64,000 nucleotides of DNA from Oscillospiraceae bacterium (GCA_031255415.1 JAIRSO010000005.1:62001-126000); one strand, 5' to 3'; shown: positions 47,827 through 56,937, numbered from the stretch's first letter. Notes: generated by a model not told the origin, from the letters alone. Translations and numbers: made by a program.

Positions 47827-49698
47827 TCACCGCCTGTTTTGGCGGCAGCCCAGCGGTATAGGATCGCGAATGGGACGGGCGGTCGCGGCTCTTAACGCGG
47901 CTGAAGCCGCGTCGTCCGGGTAATAACCGTATGGATCGGGGTAGTCCGGAGCCGACAGCGACGGGTTTGGTTCCGGCTCGACCGCGGCGTTCGGCTCGGA
48001 CTGCGTCTGTGCGGACGCGCCGCCGGGATCATGCGCGTTTAGCTCGCCGGACTCGTCTGGATCGACGGACTCGCCCGGAGCGCCGGACGCGTATGTATTC
48101 GGGAGCGCCGCGCAATTCTCGCGGAAGCCGTCCCTGCAGTAATCCCTATAATACCACGGCCCCAGGTTGCAATGCGGATCCCTGCCCGTTATCTGGTATG
48201 GAATCAGTTTCATCACGCACGCCTCTATGAGCGTGTCTATAGGCAGGCTCTGATATCCCCCGGTTGTGATCAGCCGCTCGCCGCACATGCTGAACTTGGT
48301 CTTGACATACAGCCAGGCGCGGCAGATATGCCTCCACGCCGTGCCCAGATTGATGTTGAACGGCTGGTCTATATCGACGACGACGGGGTATATATCGCCC
48401 AGCGAGTCGCGCAGGGTCAACGACATATGCGCGCGCAAAGTCGCCTCCAGCGTGTGCGACTCGCAGTTTTCCCTGTGTTTCTCGCAGCACGCCCTCGGGG
48501 TCAGGCACGGCAGGTACGCTCCCGGCGGGCAGGGTCCGGGCAGGCAGTCGTCGAATACCACGTCGGTCTGCCCCACCGAACCCGCCTCGACGACCGTCCA
48601 CGGCCCGACTCCCGGCAGATTCGCCGTGGGCGGCAGCGTCACGCCCACGGGGACGCACTCGTATGTTGGCACCCCGTCCGGGCCGTAGCTCATGACGCGC
48701 TCCGCCCTGATCCTGCGGCACGCGATGGGGAACGGCACCAGATACGGCGCGTCCAGAGCGAGCGCGTTCTCCGGATCGGATATATTGTTCGAGCCGTTGA
48801 CCAGCGAGGGCAGGCACGCGGTAGCCGCGTTGCACGAGTCGTATGGCACGTGCTTGATCACGCACGCGTCCACCGATAGATTCACCTGGAAATCGAACAT
48901 GCGCATGCCGCTCCCGTCCGGCATGATGATCGGCACGCTAGGTTCGCACAGCTGCACCTTCGTTTTAAGATAGATGCTCGCCTCGCCCAGATCGCACAGC
49001 CGGCAGTGCAGCGGGAACGCCAGCAGCATCGAGTTGAGCATCCTGTACGACGACTTGACCGTGAACAGATACCCGCAGCAATCCCGAAGCAGTATCTCAA
49101 GATGCAGAGTCGGGCGCGCGTATAGATAGTATCCCTGCGGATCGTTGACATACGAGATCGTGGAGCCGGCTGGCTCCTCGAACTCGATCGACGGCACGCC
49201 GCGCACGCGTATGCACAGCACCTGGTAGCCCTGCGTGCCGTTGCGCGGCACTATGCAGCACGACGCGCTGTACGGATAGCGGTCGCAGTCGGCCAGTGGC
49301 TGGCCGGGGATGTGGAATATCTCGTTAGTCGGGGAGCACGAGCACGCGGGCAGCGGGTTGATCCGCAGCCGGATGCGATGGTTGCGGCATCTGCCCGTGC
49401 CCTGCGAGCACGAGGACGCGGCGTAAGGCCACGGCTCCATGCACGAGATAACGTGCGGCACGAGATACGGCGCGTCGTCGCCTATCCGCGCGCATATGGC
49501 GCAGCATCCGCTCTTGCAGCAAGGCCTGTTGAAAGTATCGGGATCGAAGGCGTCGAACAGGCAGCCGCGCCCGGTCTGAACATCGTCCGACGCGCAGTCC
49601 TCATCCGCGCAGTCGTCGAACACGGCGGGGCTGGGCAGCGGCTCGAGCGGCAAGCCGTACAAGGTTTTTTTGCTATCGCATACCTGCATGCAGTACAT
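47827..49698 (-). CDS. Cys-rich protein, paralog 6, with two tandem family domains
   Basis: DAPYLVPHVISC / LEILLRDCCGYLFTVKSSY / IYLKTKVQLCEPS / SVDACVIKHVPYDS, then DAPYLVPFPIAC / LTLRDSLGDIYPV / LYVKTKFSMCGE / IEACVMKLIPYQITGRDPHC; start at ATG 49698 after GGGAGGGG. Confidence 0.8.
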   Translation of the reverse strand: MYCMQVCDSKKTLYGLPLEPLPSPAVFDDCADEDCASDDVQTGRGCLFDAFDPDTFNRPCCKSGCCAICARIGDDAPYLVPHVISCMEPWPYAASSCSQGTGRCRNHRIRLRINPLPACSCSPTNEIFHIPGQPLADCDRYPYSASCCIVPRNGTQGYQVLCIRVRGVPSIEFEEPAGSTISYVNDPQGYYLYARPTLHLEILLRDCCGYLFTVKSSYRMLNSMLLAFPLHCRLCDLGEASIYLKTKVQLCEPSVPIIMPDGSGMRMFDFQVNLSVDACVIKHVPYDSCNAATACLPSLVNGSNNISDPENALALDAPYLVPFPIACRRIRAERVMSYGPDGVPTYECVPVGVTLPPTANLPGVGPWTVVEAGSVGQTDVVFDDCLPGPCPPGAYLPCLTPRACCEKHRENCESHTLEATLRAHMSLTLRDSLGDIYPVVVDIDQPFNINLGTAWRHICRAWLYVKTKFSMCGERLITTGGYQSLPIDTLIEACVMKLIPYQITGRDPHCNLGPWYYRDYCRDGFRENCAALPNTYASGAPGESVDPDESGELNAHDPGGASAQTQSEPNAAVEPEPNPSLSAPDYPDPYGYYPDDAASAALRAATARPIRDPIPLGCRQNRR

Positions 49699-49719
49699 TT
49701 GATCCCCTCCCTTAGTTTT

Positions 49720-49746
49720 CACATTATGCCCGAATTGAATAAGGGT
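49720..49746 (-). promoter_or_regulatory. Sigma-K-like promoter
   Basis: Minus strand AC (49745-49746) - 16 bp - CATAATGTG (49720-49728). Confidence 0.5.
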
Positions 49747-49843
49747 GCCGATTTTGGTAAAGCCTAACTTAATCTGGACAAACGCGCGGTATGTACATAT
49801 AATGGATTCATCGTAATTTTCCGCGTCAAAGCGAGGGCTGATA

Positions 49844-50650
49844 TTGCGCATCGATATGGGGCAGTCCGCGATGAGCGGCGCGCCCCGAGAGAATATATTT
49901 GTCGCGATCGACGATGGCGACCAGCGCCTGGGCATGGCCGCCGTCGTCGAATATGTCAATCATCAGATGCTGCCCGATAGGCCGCTGAATTATTACCTCA
50001 TCATCGAGGCGTTCGCTCGCGCGCGGGATCTGCTGTTCGGCGCGGCGTTCACGCGCGCGATGATGCTGCGCCGCAAGCGCCCGGAGCTACCCGCGCGCAT
50101 ATACGCGTCATGCAGTCCTCGCGATCCGGAGCGGCTGCTGTACTTTACCGAGCAAGGTTTCCGCAACGACGACGCGGAGATCGTCGCGCGCGATATTCTT
50201 AAAAACGGGGATTGGGGGCCGAAGCCGCCGGTGGGCTGCCGCCTGGCGTTCACTAATCTGGATACCGCCGAGCAGCGCGAGAAACTGCTGTCAAGGATAA
50301 ATCCGTACAGCGCGACAAGGCACTCGCTGGACTGGCTGGAAAAGGCGCGTAGCAACCCGGTCTTCGCGTCGATAGGCGTGCTCGAGGAAGACGAGATACT
50401 AGGCGAGATCATAGCGGCGGGCTACGGCGCGGAGGGCCGGGTGCTGATGATGTACACCGCGCCCCGATGCCGCAGGCGCGGAGTGGCTCGCGCTCTGCTG
50501 GCCGGCGCGCGCCAGTATCTGTACGAGGAACAATGCCGCAGCCTGACCGCGCGCGTATGGCTAAGGAACGCGTCGGCCGCGGCGTTTTTCAAGGCGGAGG
50601 GATTTCAGCAGACGGGGCAGTCCGTATTGTATCCGGGTATGGACGTGTAA
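49844..50650 (+). CDS. GNAT-family N-acetyltransferase
   Basis: GRVLMMYTAPRCRRRGVARALLAGARQYLYEEQCRSLTARVWLRNASAAAFFKAEGFQQTG; probable TTG start. Confidence 0.8.
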   Translation: MRIDMGQSAMSGAPRENIFVAIDDGDQRLGMAAVVEYVNHQMLPDRPLNYYLIIEAFARARDLLFGAAFTRAMMLRRKRPELPARIYASCSPRDPERLLYFTEQGFRNDDAEIVARDILKNGDWGPKPPVGCRLAFTNLDTAEQREKLLSRINPYSATRHSLDWLEKARSNPVFASIGVLEEDEILGEIIAAGYGAEGRVLMMYTAPRCRRRGVARALLAGARQYLYEEQCRSLTARVWLRNASAAAFFKAEGFQQTGQSVLYPGMDV

Positions 50651-50703
50651 TTACGCGAGGCTTATCGTTTGGATTGATTCATAAATATTGCTGCATAAAT
50701 ATC

Positions 50704-50731
50704 AAGCCCCCGCGCGTAACCGCGGGGGCTT
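50704..50731. terminator. Hairpin terminator
   Basis: AAGCCCCCGCG-cgtaac-CGCGGGGGCTT between convergent genes. Confidence 0.75.
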
Positions 50732-50759
50732 GAGCGTACCTTATGTATAATGGATTTGG

Positions 50760-50972
50760 TCAGTCGCGCACAACGTCCCTGTCGCGGTCGTGATCGCGGA
50801 ACAACAGCGACACGCACCACAACCCCGCCAGCGCGATCAGGCCATATATCACGCGGCTGATCACTGCGCCCTGGCCGCCGAACAGATACCCGATCAGGTC
50901 AAACTGGAATATCGCGATCAGACCCCAGTTTATCGCGCCCAGAATAACCAGCAGCAGCGAAAATCGATCCAC
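50760..50972 (-). CDS. DUF378-family small membrane protein
   Basis: MDRFSLLLVILGAINWGLIAIFQFDLIGYLFGGQGAVISRVIYGLIALAGL. Confidence 0.85.
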   Translation of the reverse strand: MDRFSLLLVILGAINWGLIAIFQFDLIGYLFGGQGAVISRVIYGLIALAGLWCVSLLFRDHDRDRDVVRD

Positions 50973-51147
50973 CTGGCAATACGCCTCCTTATTTCGATTT
51001 ACGTGCGTATTGTACCCGGATAACCGCGCGTTATGCTAAAATTTTTCGACGCGTGAACACGGTTCACCGCCGTGCATGGAACGAACGGTCTGTCCATGCA
51101 TGGTATCCGCACTCTCCGGCGCAGTGGGTGGGCCCTCCCTGGGAACG

Positions 51148-51204
51148 CCCCCCTGTCGCAGTGGGCGTCTCCACGGGGGGAACGCCCACTGCGACAGAGG
51201 GGGC
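51148..51204. repeat. Long intergenic hairpin element
   Basis: CCCCCCTGTCGCAGTGGGCGT (51148-51168) / ACGCCCACTGCGACAGAGGGGGC (51182-51204); shares GCGACAGAGGGGGCG with the 4080-4368 array. Confidence 0.75.
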
Positions 51205-51262
51205 GCCCCCACTCACATCAGCAAAGAAGCCCTCCCGTCAAATCTCTACTAGCCCCAACCCG

Positions 51263-51676
51263 TCACCCGCACCCGCCTAGCCGCATATCCTCCGCCTTCA
51301 CCGACATCAGCGCGTCTCCGCCCGGCTCCTCCATAAACCCATACCGCCTGAAAAACCCCTCGCAGCCTCGCGCCGCGTACAACCTTATCTCCCTCGCCGC
51401 GTGCCTCAGCGCGCGATCCAGCATCATCCGCGCTAGTAAATCCCCATACCCTCGTCCGCGCAAATCCTCCCTGACAGCCAACGAGTCAAGCCAGAACGCT
51501 CCGTCGTCGTAATACATTTTGCCAGCCGCCGCTAGCGCCCCGCCCTCGTCAAACAACACGGCGGCTCGAGAGACAAACCCCTCGCTATCATCGCAGGCGC
51601 GTTGAAACACATCCGACCATAACGATATCGCTTCGGCGGGAGTCTCGCCTTGCGGATACCAACGCCCCGTTATCAC
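51263..51676 (-). CDS. GNAT-family N-acetyltransferase
   Basis: FWLDSLAVREDLRGRGYGDLLARMMLDRALRHAAREIRLYAARGCEGFFRRYGF. Confidence 0.82.
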   Translation of the reverse strand: MITGRWYPQGETPAEAISLWSDVFQRACDDSEGFVSRAAVLFDEGGALAAAGKMYYDDGAFWLDSLAVREDLRGRGYGDLLARMMLDRALRHAAREIRLYAARGCEGFFRRYGFMEEPGGDALMSVKAEDMRLGGCG

Positions 51677-51942
51677 GGCTTGTTGGCCTCCGCGTCAAGC
51701 GGCTCGACGACCATCACGCGCGGCTGCGAGTCCGGCGCGGTCTCCTTGCGCTCCAGCGGTATATAACTGCCGTCCTCCTGCTCGACGCGGACGGAGTCCA
51801 GCGTCGCGATCATGCTTTGACGAAACTCATCCAAATATTGGCGGCGCAGCGCTTGCTGCTCGGCGGCCTCCACCGCCGTCAGCCCCTCGCCGCGCTGCTT
51901 GCGCGCCAGCTCGTTGATGCGCTCGATATCCTTCCTATCCAT
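51673..51942 (-). CDS. DUF896 family protein (YnzC-like)
   Basis: IERINELARKQRGEGLTAVEAAEQQALRRQYLDEFRQSM. Confidence 0.9.
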   Translation of the reverse strand: MDRKDIERINELARKQRGEGLTAVEAAEQQALRRQYLDEFRQSMIATLDSVRVEQEDGSYIPLERKETAPDSQPRVMVVEPLDAEANKP

Positions 51943-51950
51943 ACCGCTCC

Positions 51951-54380
51951 TTATCCGCGCAGCGCCGCGCCGTATGCGTCCGACAGCTCCTCCAGCATCG
52001 CTTCCAGCAGAGGGTTGACCTCCGCGTCGGTGAGCGTGCGATCCGGCGCGCGGAACGTCAGCGCGAACGCCGCGCTTTTCTTGTTTGATCCAACCTGCGC
52101 GCCGCGATAAACGTCAAACAGCCTTACGGACTCCACCAACCCGCCGCAGCGCGCCATCGTATCCATCACCGGGCCTAACTGGACGGAGTCGTCCATCACC
52201 AGCGCCACGTCGCGCGAGACCGCCGGGTATCGGGGCGGCTCGGCTACGCTGGTTATCGCGGCTTGACGCTCCAGAACCGCGCCTAGATCGATCTGCGCCA
52301 GATACGCGCGTCCCGTTATCTCAAAACGCTCCGCAACGTCCGGATGAACCTCGCCCAGCCTGGCGATAACCGCTCCGTCCGGAGCGATCAGCCTCGCCGA
52401 CCGCCCCGGATGATAATAATTATCCGCGCCGGACTCGACTCGGCATATTATGCCTCGGCTTTTGAGCAGCGACTCCGCCAAGCCGCGCGTTTTATAAAAA
52501 TCGAACCCATCGCCGTATCCGCCTATGCACAACGTCTGCCGCTCGAACGGGAGCGCGCCCTCCGCGCGCGGCTTCCCGTCCACGATCGTCTCGAACGCCG
52601 CAGCCGCCTCGAACAGTACGCATCCATCGAGTTTGCGGCTCTGGTTCAGCGCCAGCGCGGATAACATCGACGGTACCAGAGTCGGACGCATGATCGACGT
52701 GTCTTCGCCCAGATAGTTGCGCAGAGCCAGCGGGGACAGGCGCGGATCGCCTTCGTCCAGATTCAGCCATCCCAATACCGCGGGACGCAGGAACGACGCG
52801 CCGTATATCTCATAACCGCCCCACGCGCGGAGCAGGGACTTCATCGCGTCGGTCAGGCGCATGCGCGGACTGCGCTGTCCGGGTATGTTCGCGCCCACGG
52901 GCAATGTGGATCTCAACGCCCGATATCCATATAGGCGCAGTATCTCCTCGGTAAGATCGGCCTCTTGATCCACGTCCTGCCGGAACTCCGGCGGGATCGC
53001 GGCAAGCGCGCCGCCGCGAAGCTCGACCTCGAACCCCAGCGCGCGCAGTATCCGCGCCATCTCCACATCGGGCACGTCAACGCCCATCGCGCGGCGCATC
53101 CTGCCGCAGTCAGCCTCGATCACCGGACGCGGCTTTGGATTGGGATAGATATCGATCATGCCGCCCGCCACGTCTCCAGCGTCCAGCAGGTTGACCAGCT
53201 GGCACGCGCGGCGCATCGCCTCGCCCACCGTGTACGGGCTTACCCCTTTCTCAAACCGCGCGGACGCCTCGGTCCGCATCCCCAGCGCGCGGCTGGTCAG
53301 GCGCACGCTGGTTCTATCGAAAGCCGCGCACTCGAACAGGATCGTCTTTGTCGATTCGGTGATCTCGCTCTCCTCGCCGCCCATGATCCCGGCCAGTCCG
53401 GTCGCGTTCTCCGCGTCGGATATGACGAGCATCCCGCCGGTCAAAACGCGCTCCTTGCCGTCCAGCGTGGCGAGCGTCTCGCCCGGCCTCGCGCGGCGCA
53501 CCACGATCCTCCGTCCCCGAACCCGATCCAGATCGAACGCGTGCATAGGGTGCCCGGTCTCCAGCATGACATAATTGGTTATATCGACGATATTGTTAAT
53601 CGAGCGCATGCCCGCGCCATGCAGAGCCTTGCGCATCCACATCGGCGAGGGCGCGACTCGGACGTTGTCTATCGCGCACGCGGCGTATCGCGGGCACAGA
53701 TCATAATCGAGCACGTCTACGCTGGCGTAATCGGACGTTCGCTTCGCGCGCTCGCTCACTGTTATCTCCGGCTTGGCGAACCGCGTGCCGAACACCGCCG
53801 CGCTCTCTCTGGCTATGCCCCAGACGCTGAGGCAATCGGGTCGATTCGCCAGCACCTCGAAATCAAACGAGATATCGTCTATGCCCAGTATCGGCTTCAC
53901 ATCCTGCCCCAACGGGTGCGGCTCGCCGAAGATGAGGATACCGTCAACGCCAGCGCCCGGATAGAGCGAGTCGGGCACGCCCAGCTCCTCGCCGCCGCAC
54001 AGCATGCCCTCGGAGACCTCGCCGCGCAGTCTGCCCGCCTTGATCTTTGTCAAGCCGGAACCATGCGCGCCGCCCGGTAGAGTCGCGCCGATCTTCGCCA
54101 CGGGCACATACGCGCCGACGGAAGCCTCCGTGATGTTGGGCGCTCCCGTCACCACTTGGACGACGCGCTCCCCGGTATCGACGGTCGTGATCATCAGATG
54201 GTCGCTATTGGGATGCTTACGCACGGTCTCTATCCTGCCCACCACAACGCCGGAGATCCCCGCTCCCAGTTCCTCGTACCCCTCGACTCCATCGCCCGCC
54301 ATAATCATCTTCTCGCGATAAGCGTCCGGCGCAACGGGTATCTCCGCGTATTCCTTGATCCATGAAAGCGGCAGTTTCAC
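51951..54380 (-). CDS. pheT: Phenylalanine--tRNA ligase beta subunit
   Basis: MKLPLSWIKEYAEIPV, HPNSDHLMITTVDTG, NNIVDITNYVMLETGHPMHAFDLD; located after pheS. Confidence 0.95.
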   Translation of the reverse strand: MKLPLSWIKEYAEIPVAPDAYREKMIMAGDGVEGYEELGAGISGVVVGRIETVRKHPNSDHLMITTVDTGERVVQVVTGAPNITEASVGAYVPVAKIGATLPGGAHGSGLTKIKAGRLRGEVSEGMLCGGEELGVPDSLYPGAGVDGILIFGEPHPLGQDVKPILGIDDISFDFEVLANRPDCLSVWGIARESAAVFGTRFAKPEITVSERAKRTSDYASVDVLDYDLCPRYAACAIDNVRVAPSPMWMRKALHGAGMRSINNIVDITNYVMLETGHPMHAFDLDRVRGRRIVVRRARPGETLATLDGKERVLTGGMLVISDAENATGLAGIMGGEESEITESTKTILFECAAFDRTSVRLTSRALGMRTEASARFEKGVSPYTVGEAMRRACQLVNLLDAGDVAGGMIDIYPNPKPRPVIEADCGRMRRAMGVDVPDVEMARILRALGFEVELRGGALAAIPPEFRQDVDQEADLTEEILRLYGYRALRSTLPVGANIPGQRSPRMRLTDAMKSLLRAWGGYEIYGASFLRPAVLGWLNLDEGDPRLSPLALRNYLGEDTSIMRPTLVPSMLSALALNQSRKLDGCVLFEAAAAFETIVDGKPRAEGALPFERQTLCIGGYGDGFDFYKTRGLAESLLKSRGIICRVESGADNYYHPGRSARLIAPDGAVIARLGEVHPDVAERFEITGRAYLAQIDLGAVLERQAAITSVAEPPRYPAVSRDVALVMDDSVQLGPVMDTMARCGGLVESVRLFDVYRGAQVGSNKKSAAFALTFRAPDRTLTDAEVNPLLEAMLEELSDAYGAALRG

Positions 54381-55444
54381 AGTCCCCGCCTCCCTTCGAT
54401 TCCGTCCGCGCGCGCGCCGTTACGACCCGCTCCCAGCAGCCGCGCGTCGCCCTCGAACAGCCAGCGCAGGTCGGGTATCCCGAACCTCTGCATCGCCAGC
54501 CTCTCCAGTCCCATCCCGAACGCGAACCCCGAATATACCGCGCTGTCGATCCCGCACAGCTCCAGCACCTTCGGATTGACCATGCCGCATCCCAGAACCT
54601 CCACCCAGCCGCTGCCTTTGCACACCCTGCATCCCGTCTTTCCACCGCAGGCTGGGCAGGTCAGATCGACCTCCGCCGAAGGCTCCGTGAACGGGAAGAA
54701 CGACGGCCTGAACCGCACCTCCACATCCGAACCGTATATACGCTTGGCGAACGTCTCCAGCGTGCCCTTCAGATCGGACATGCCGACTCCCTTATCAATA
54801 TATAACCCTTCCATTTGATGGAACACGGGCGAGTGCGTAGCGTCCGCCTCGTCGGCGCGGTAGCACCGCCCCGCGCTGATAATCCGTATCGGAGGCTTGC
54901 GCGAGAGCATCGCGCGCGCCTGAACGGGCGAGGTGTGGGATCGCAGGACGATGTTGTCCTCGATATAGAAGGTATCCTGGGCGTCGCGGGCCGGATGGTG
55001 TTTCGGCTGGTTGAGCAGTTCGAAGTTATACAGATCATACTCGACCTCCGGGCCTTCGACCACCTCGTAACCCATGCCGGTGAACAGCTCGACCAGTTCA
55101 TCCAGTATGATCGTTATGGGATGATACGCGCCTAGCTGATAATCCTCGCGCGGTTCGGTTACGTCGATCGTCTCGCCGCTAAGCGCGATCAGGCGCGCGG
55201 CTTGCTTCACCCGGGCTTCGCGCTTGGCGAACGCGGACTCTATCTCCGCGCGCGCCGCGTTGATCCGTTTGCCCGCCTCGGGACGCTCGGCCGCGTCTAA
55301 TTGGCCCAGTCCGCGCAGCAGCGCGCTCAGCGGGCCTTTCTTGCCTAGATACCGGGCATGCAGCGCCTCCAGCGCCTGCGGCGTGTCCGCTCCGTCCAGC
55401 GCGGCCTTGGTTTCATCCAGCAGCGCTTGAATCTGTTCGCGCAT
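54377..55444 (-). CDS. pheS: Phenylalanine--tRNA ligase alpha subunit
   Basis: NQPKHHPARDAQDTFYI, LRSHTSPVQAR, RPSFFPFTEPSAEVDLTC, GCGMVNPKVLELCGID. Confidence 0.95.
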   Translation of the reverse strand: MREQIQALLDETKAALDGADTPQALEALHARYLGKKGPLSALLRGLGQLDAAERPEAGKRINAARAEIESAFAKREARVKQAARLIALSGETIDVTEPREDYQLGAYHPITIILDELVELFTGMGYEVVEGPEVEYDLYNFELLNQPKHHPARDAQDTFYIEDNIVLRSHTSPVQARAMLSRKPPIRIISAGRCYRADEADATHSPVFHQMEGLYIDKGVGMSDLKGTLETFAKRIYGSDVEVRFRPSFFPFTEPSAEVDLTCPACGGKTGCRVCKGSGWVEVLGCGMVNPKVLELCGIDSAVYSGFAFGMGLERLAMQRFGIPDLRWLFEGDARLLGAGRNGARADGIEGRRGL

Positions 55445-55482
55445 CGAATAGGCTCCCTCCAGTCTCGCAGTTACCGTTATTA

Positions 55483-55815
55483 TGGAATAAAAAATAACGC
55501 CGCGTCCCGCCATGGGACGAAGCGTTCGCTCCGCGTTACCACCCACATTCCCTGTCCGCGCATCCCGCCGACCGTATCGGATCGGGATCGCGCCGGCAGA
55601 CTCAACCGGAACCGCGGCGCGCGCCGCGAGTCCTCGACGCGTTAACGCGCGTCAAGCGTCCGCGCCTACTCCCGTCAGGTTTCAGGCGGCGGCTCCGGAG
55701 TGAATACCGCGAAGCTCTCGCGCGCGCCTTACAGCCTGGAACCATAACGGTTCGCGGGGCGCGCTCTCTGCGGCGATAGCAATACCCGGCCTGTCTCCAT
55801 CAATGCCTTTACGGG
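55483..55815 (-). ncRNA. T-box leader of pheST
   Basis: Minus strand T-box sequence GGGTGGTAACGCGGAGCGAACGCTTCGTCCC, followed by terminator ending in TTATTTTTTATT; candidate Phe specifier TTC at 55702-55704; promoter TTGCAA-N17-TATACT upstream. Confidence 0.88.
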
Positions 55816-55910
55816 TATAGTATACCCGCCGCCGCTAATAATTGCAAGAGGGCGGGAGAAAATACGTCTGCTCAACGCGACCCGTCAATCAGTTTGCGAC
55901 AACATAACGA

Positions 55911-55939
55911 TTGACATTTTCGCGCGATTTTGGTATGCT
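55911..55939 (+). promoter_or_regulatory. Promoter of the Rpn-like gene
   Basis: TTGACA (55911-55916) - 17 bp - TATGCT (55934-55939). Confidence 0.75.
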
Positions 55940-55965
55940 TTCACTATCAAGAGGGGGCGTTGCGC

Positions 55966-56937
55966 GTGTCCGACGAACCGATAGACTTCAAGCGCGCGTT
56001 CAAGGCGAGTTTCTTCGCGTCGCTGTTCAGCGATAAAGAGCGCGGACTCGAGCTAGTCAACGCCATAATGGATACGAACTATCCGCCGGATACCGACGTA
56101 ACCATCGAGACGCTAAGCGGCGTGTTCTTCATGGGTATCAAGAATGATCTCGCGTTGAAGGTCGGCGGCACCGTGCTGTTCCTGGGCGAGCATCAATCGA
56201 CGGTCAACAGGAGCATTACCGTGCGCTTCGTCTCGTATTACGGGCGCGTACTGGAAAGCATGATCGACCGGGATCTCACTTACGGCCCCGGCATACTGAA
56301 TCTGCCCCGGCCCGTATTTGTCGTGCTGTACAACGGCGTACAGCCCCAGCCGCCCAGGGATATACTGAAACTATCCGCTTCGTTCAAACAACCGGATACT
56401 CAACTGGAAACGGACTCGTTCATCGAACTGCAGGTAGTGGTAATAAACATCCACGCGCCGGAAAACGCGGATTTACTGAAGAAAAGCCCGCATCTAATGG
56501 GTTATGTGGAAGTGGTCAGGCGCGGGAGGGAGTATCAGGCGAAGGGGTTGGACGCGCGGGACGCGCTTAGCTCGGCCATACGGGACTGCGTCGCGGAAGG
56601 CATACTGTCCGGATATCTAAGGAAACACGCTGCGGAGGTGATCGGCATGTTGACAGAGGAATTCAAGGTGGAAGATTTTATAAAATCATGGCACGCCCAC
56701 TGGCTGGCCGAAGGACGGGAGGAAGGGCGGATAGAAGGACGGGTAGAAGGGCGAGTAGAAGGGCGGATAGAAGGACGGGTAGAAGGGTGGGAAAAAGGAC
56801 GGGCAGAAGGAATACATCTGGGAGCAGAGAAAACCAAACGCGATACGGTTATGCGACTGCGGAAAGCAGGCGCCGACATAGACATTATAGCCATTGCCAC
56901 GAATTTAAGCAGGGAAGAGATTCTCCGTCTAGAATAG
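55966..56937 (+). CDS. Rpn/YhgA-like PD-(D/E)XK nuclease family protein
   Basis: DFKRAFKASFFASLFSDKERGLELVNAI, KNDLALKVGGTVLFLGEHQSTVNRSITVRFVSYYGRV, EGR-repeat linker, helical tail; GTG start at 55966. Confidence 0.82.
   Translation: MSDEPIDFKRAFKASFFASLFSDKERGLELVNAIMDTNYPPDTDVTIETLSGVFFMGIKNDLALKVGGTVLFLGEHQSTVNRSITVRFVSYYGRVLESMIDRDLTYGPGILNLPRPVFVVLYNGVQPQPPRDILKLSASFKQPDTQLETDSFIELQVVVINIHAPENADLLKKSPHLMGYVEVVRRGREYQAKGLDARDALSSAIRDCVAEGILSGYLRKHAAEVIGMLTEEFKVEDFIKSWHAHWLAEGREEGRIEGRVEGRVEGRIEGRVEGWEKGRAEGIHLGAEKTKRDTVMRLRKAGADIDIIAIATNLSREEILRLE
56634..56649 (+). promoter_or_regulatory. Internal Shine-Dalgarno and ATG within the Rpn-like gene
   Basis: GGAGGTGATC-ggc-ATG; ATG at 56647 is in frame with the gene. 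Confidence 0.8.
56713..56808 (+). repeat. 12-bp coding tandem repeats (8 units)
   Basis: GGRCGGRTAGAA units encoding EGR(I/V). Confidence 0.9.
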
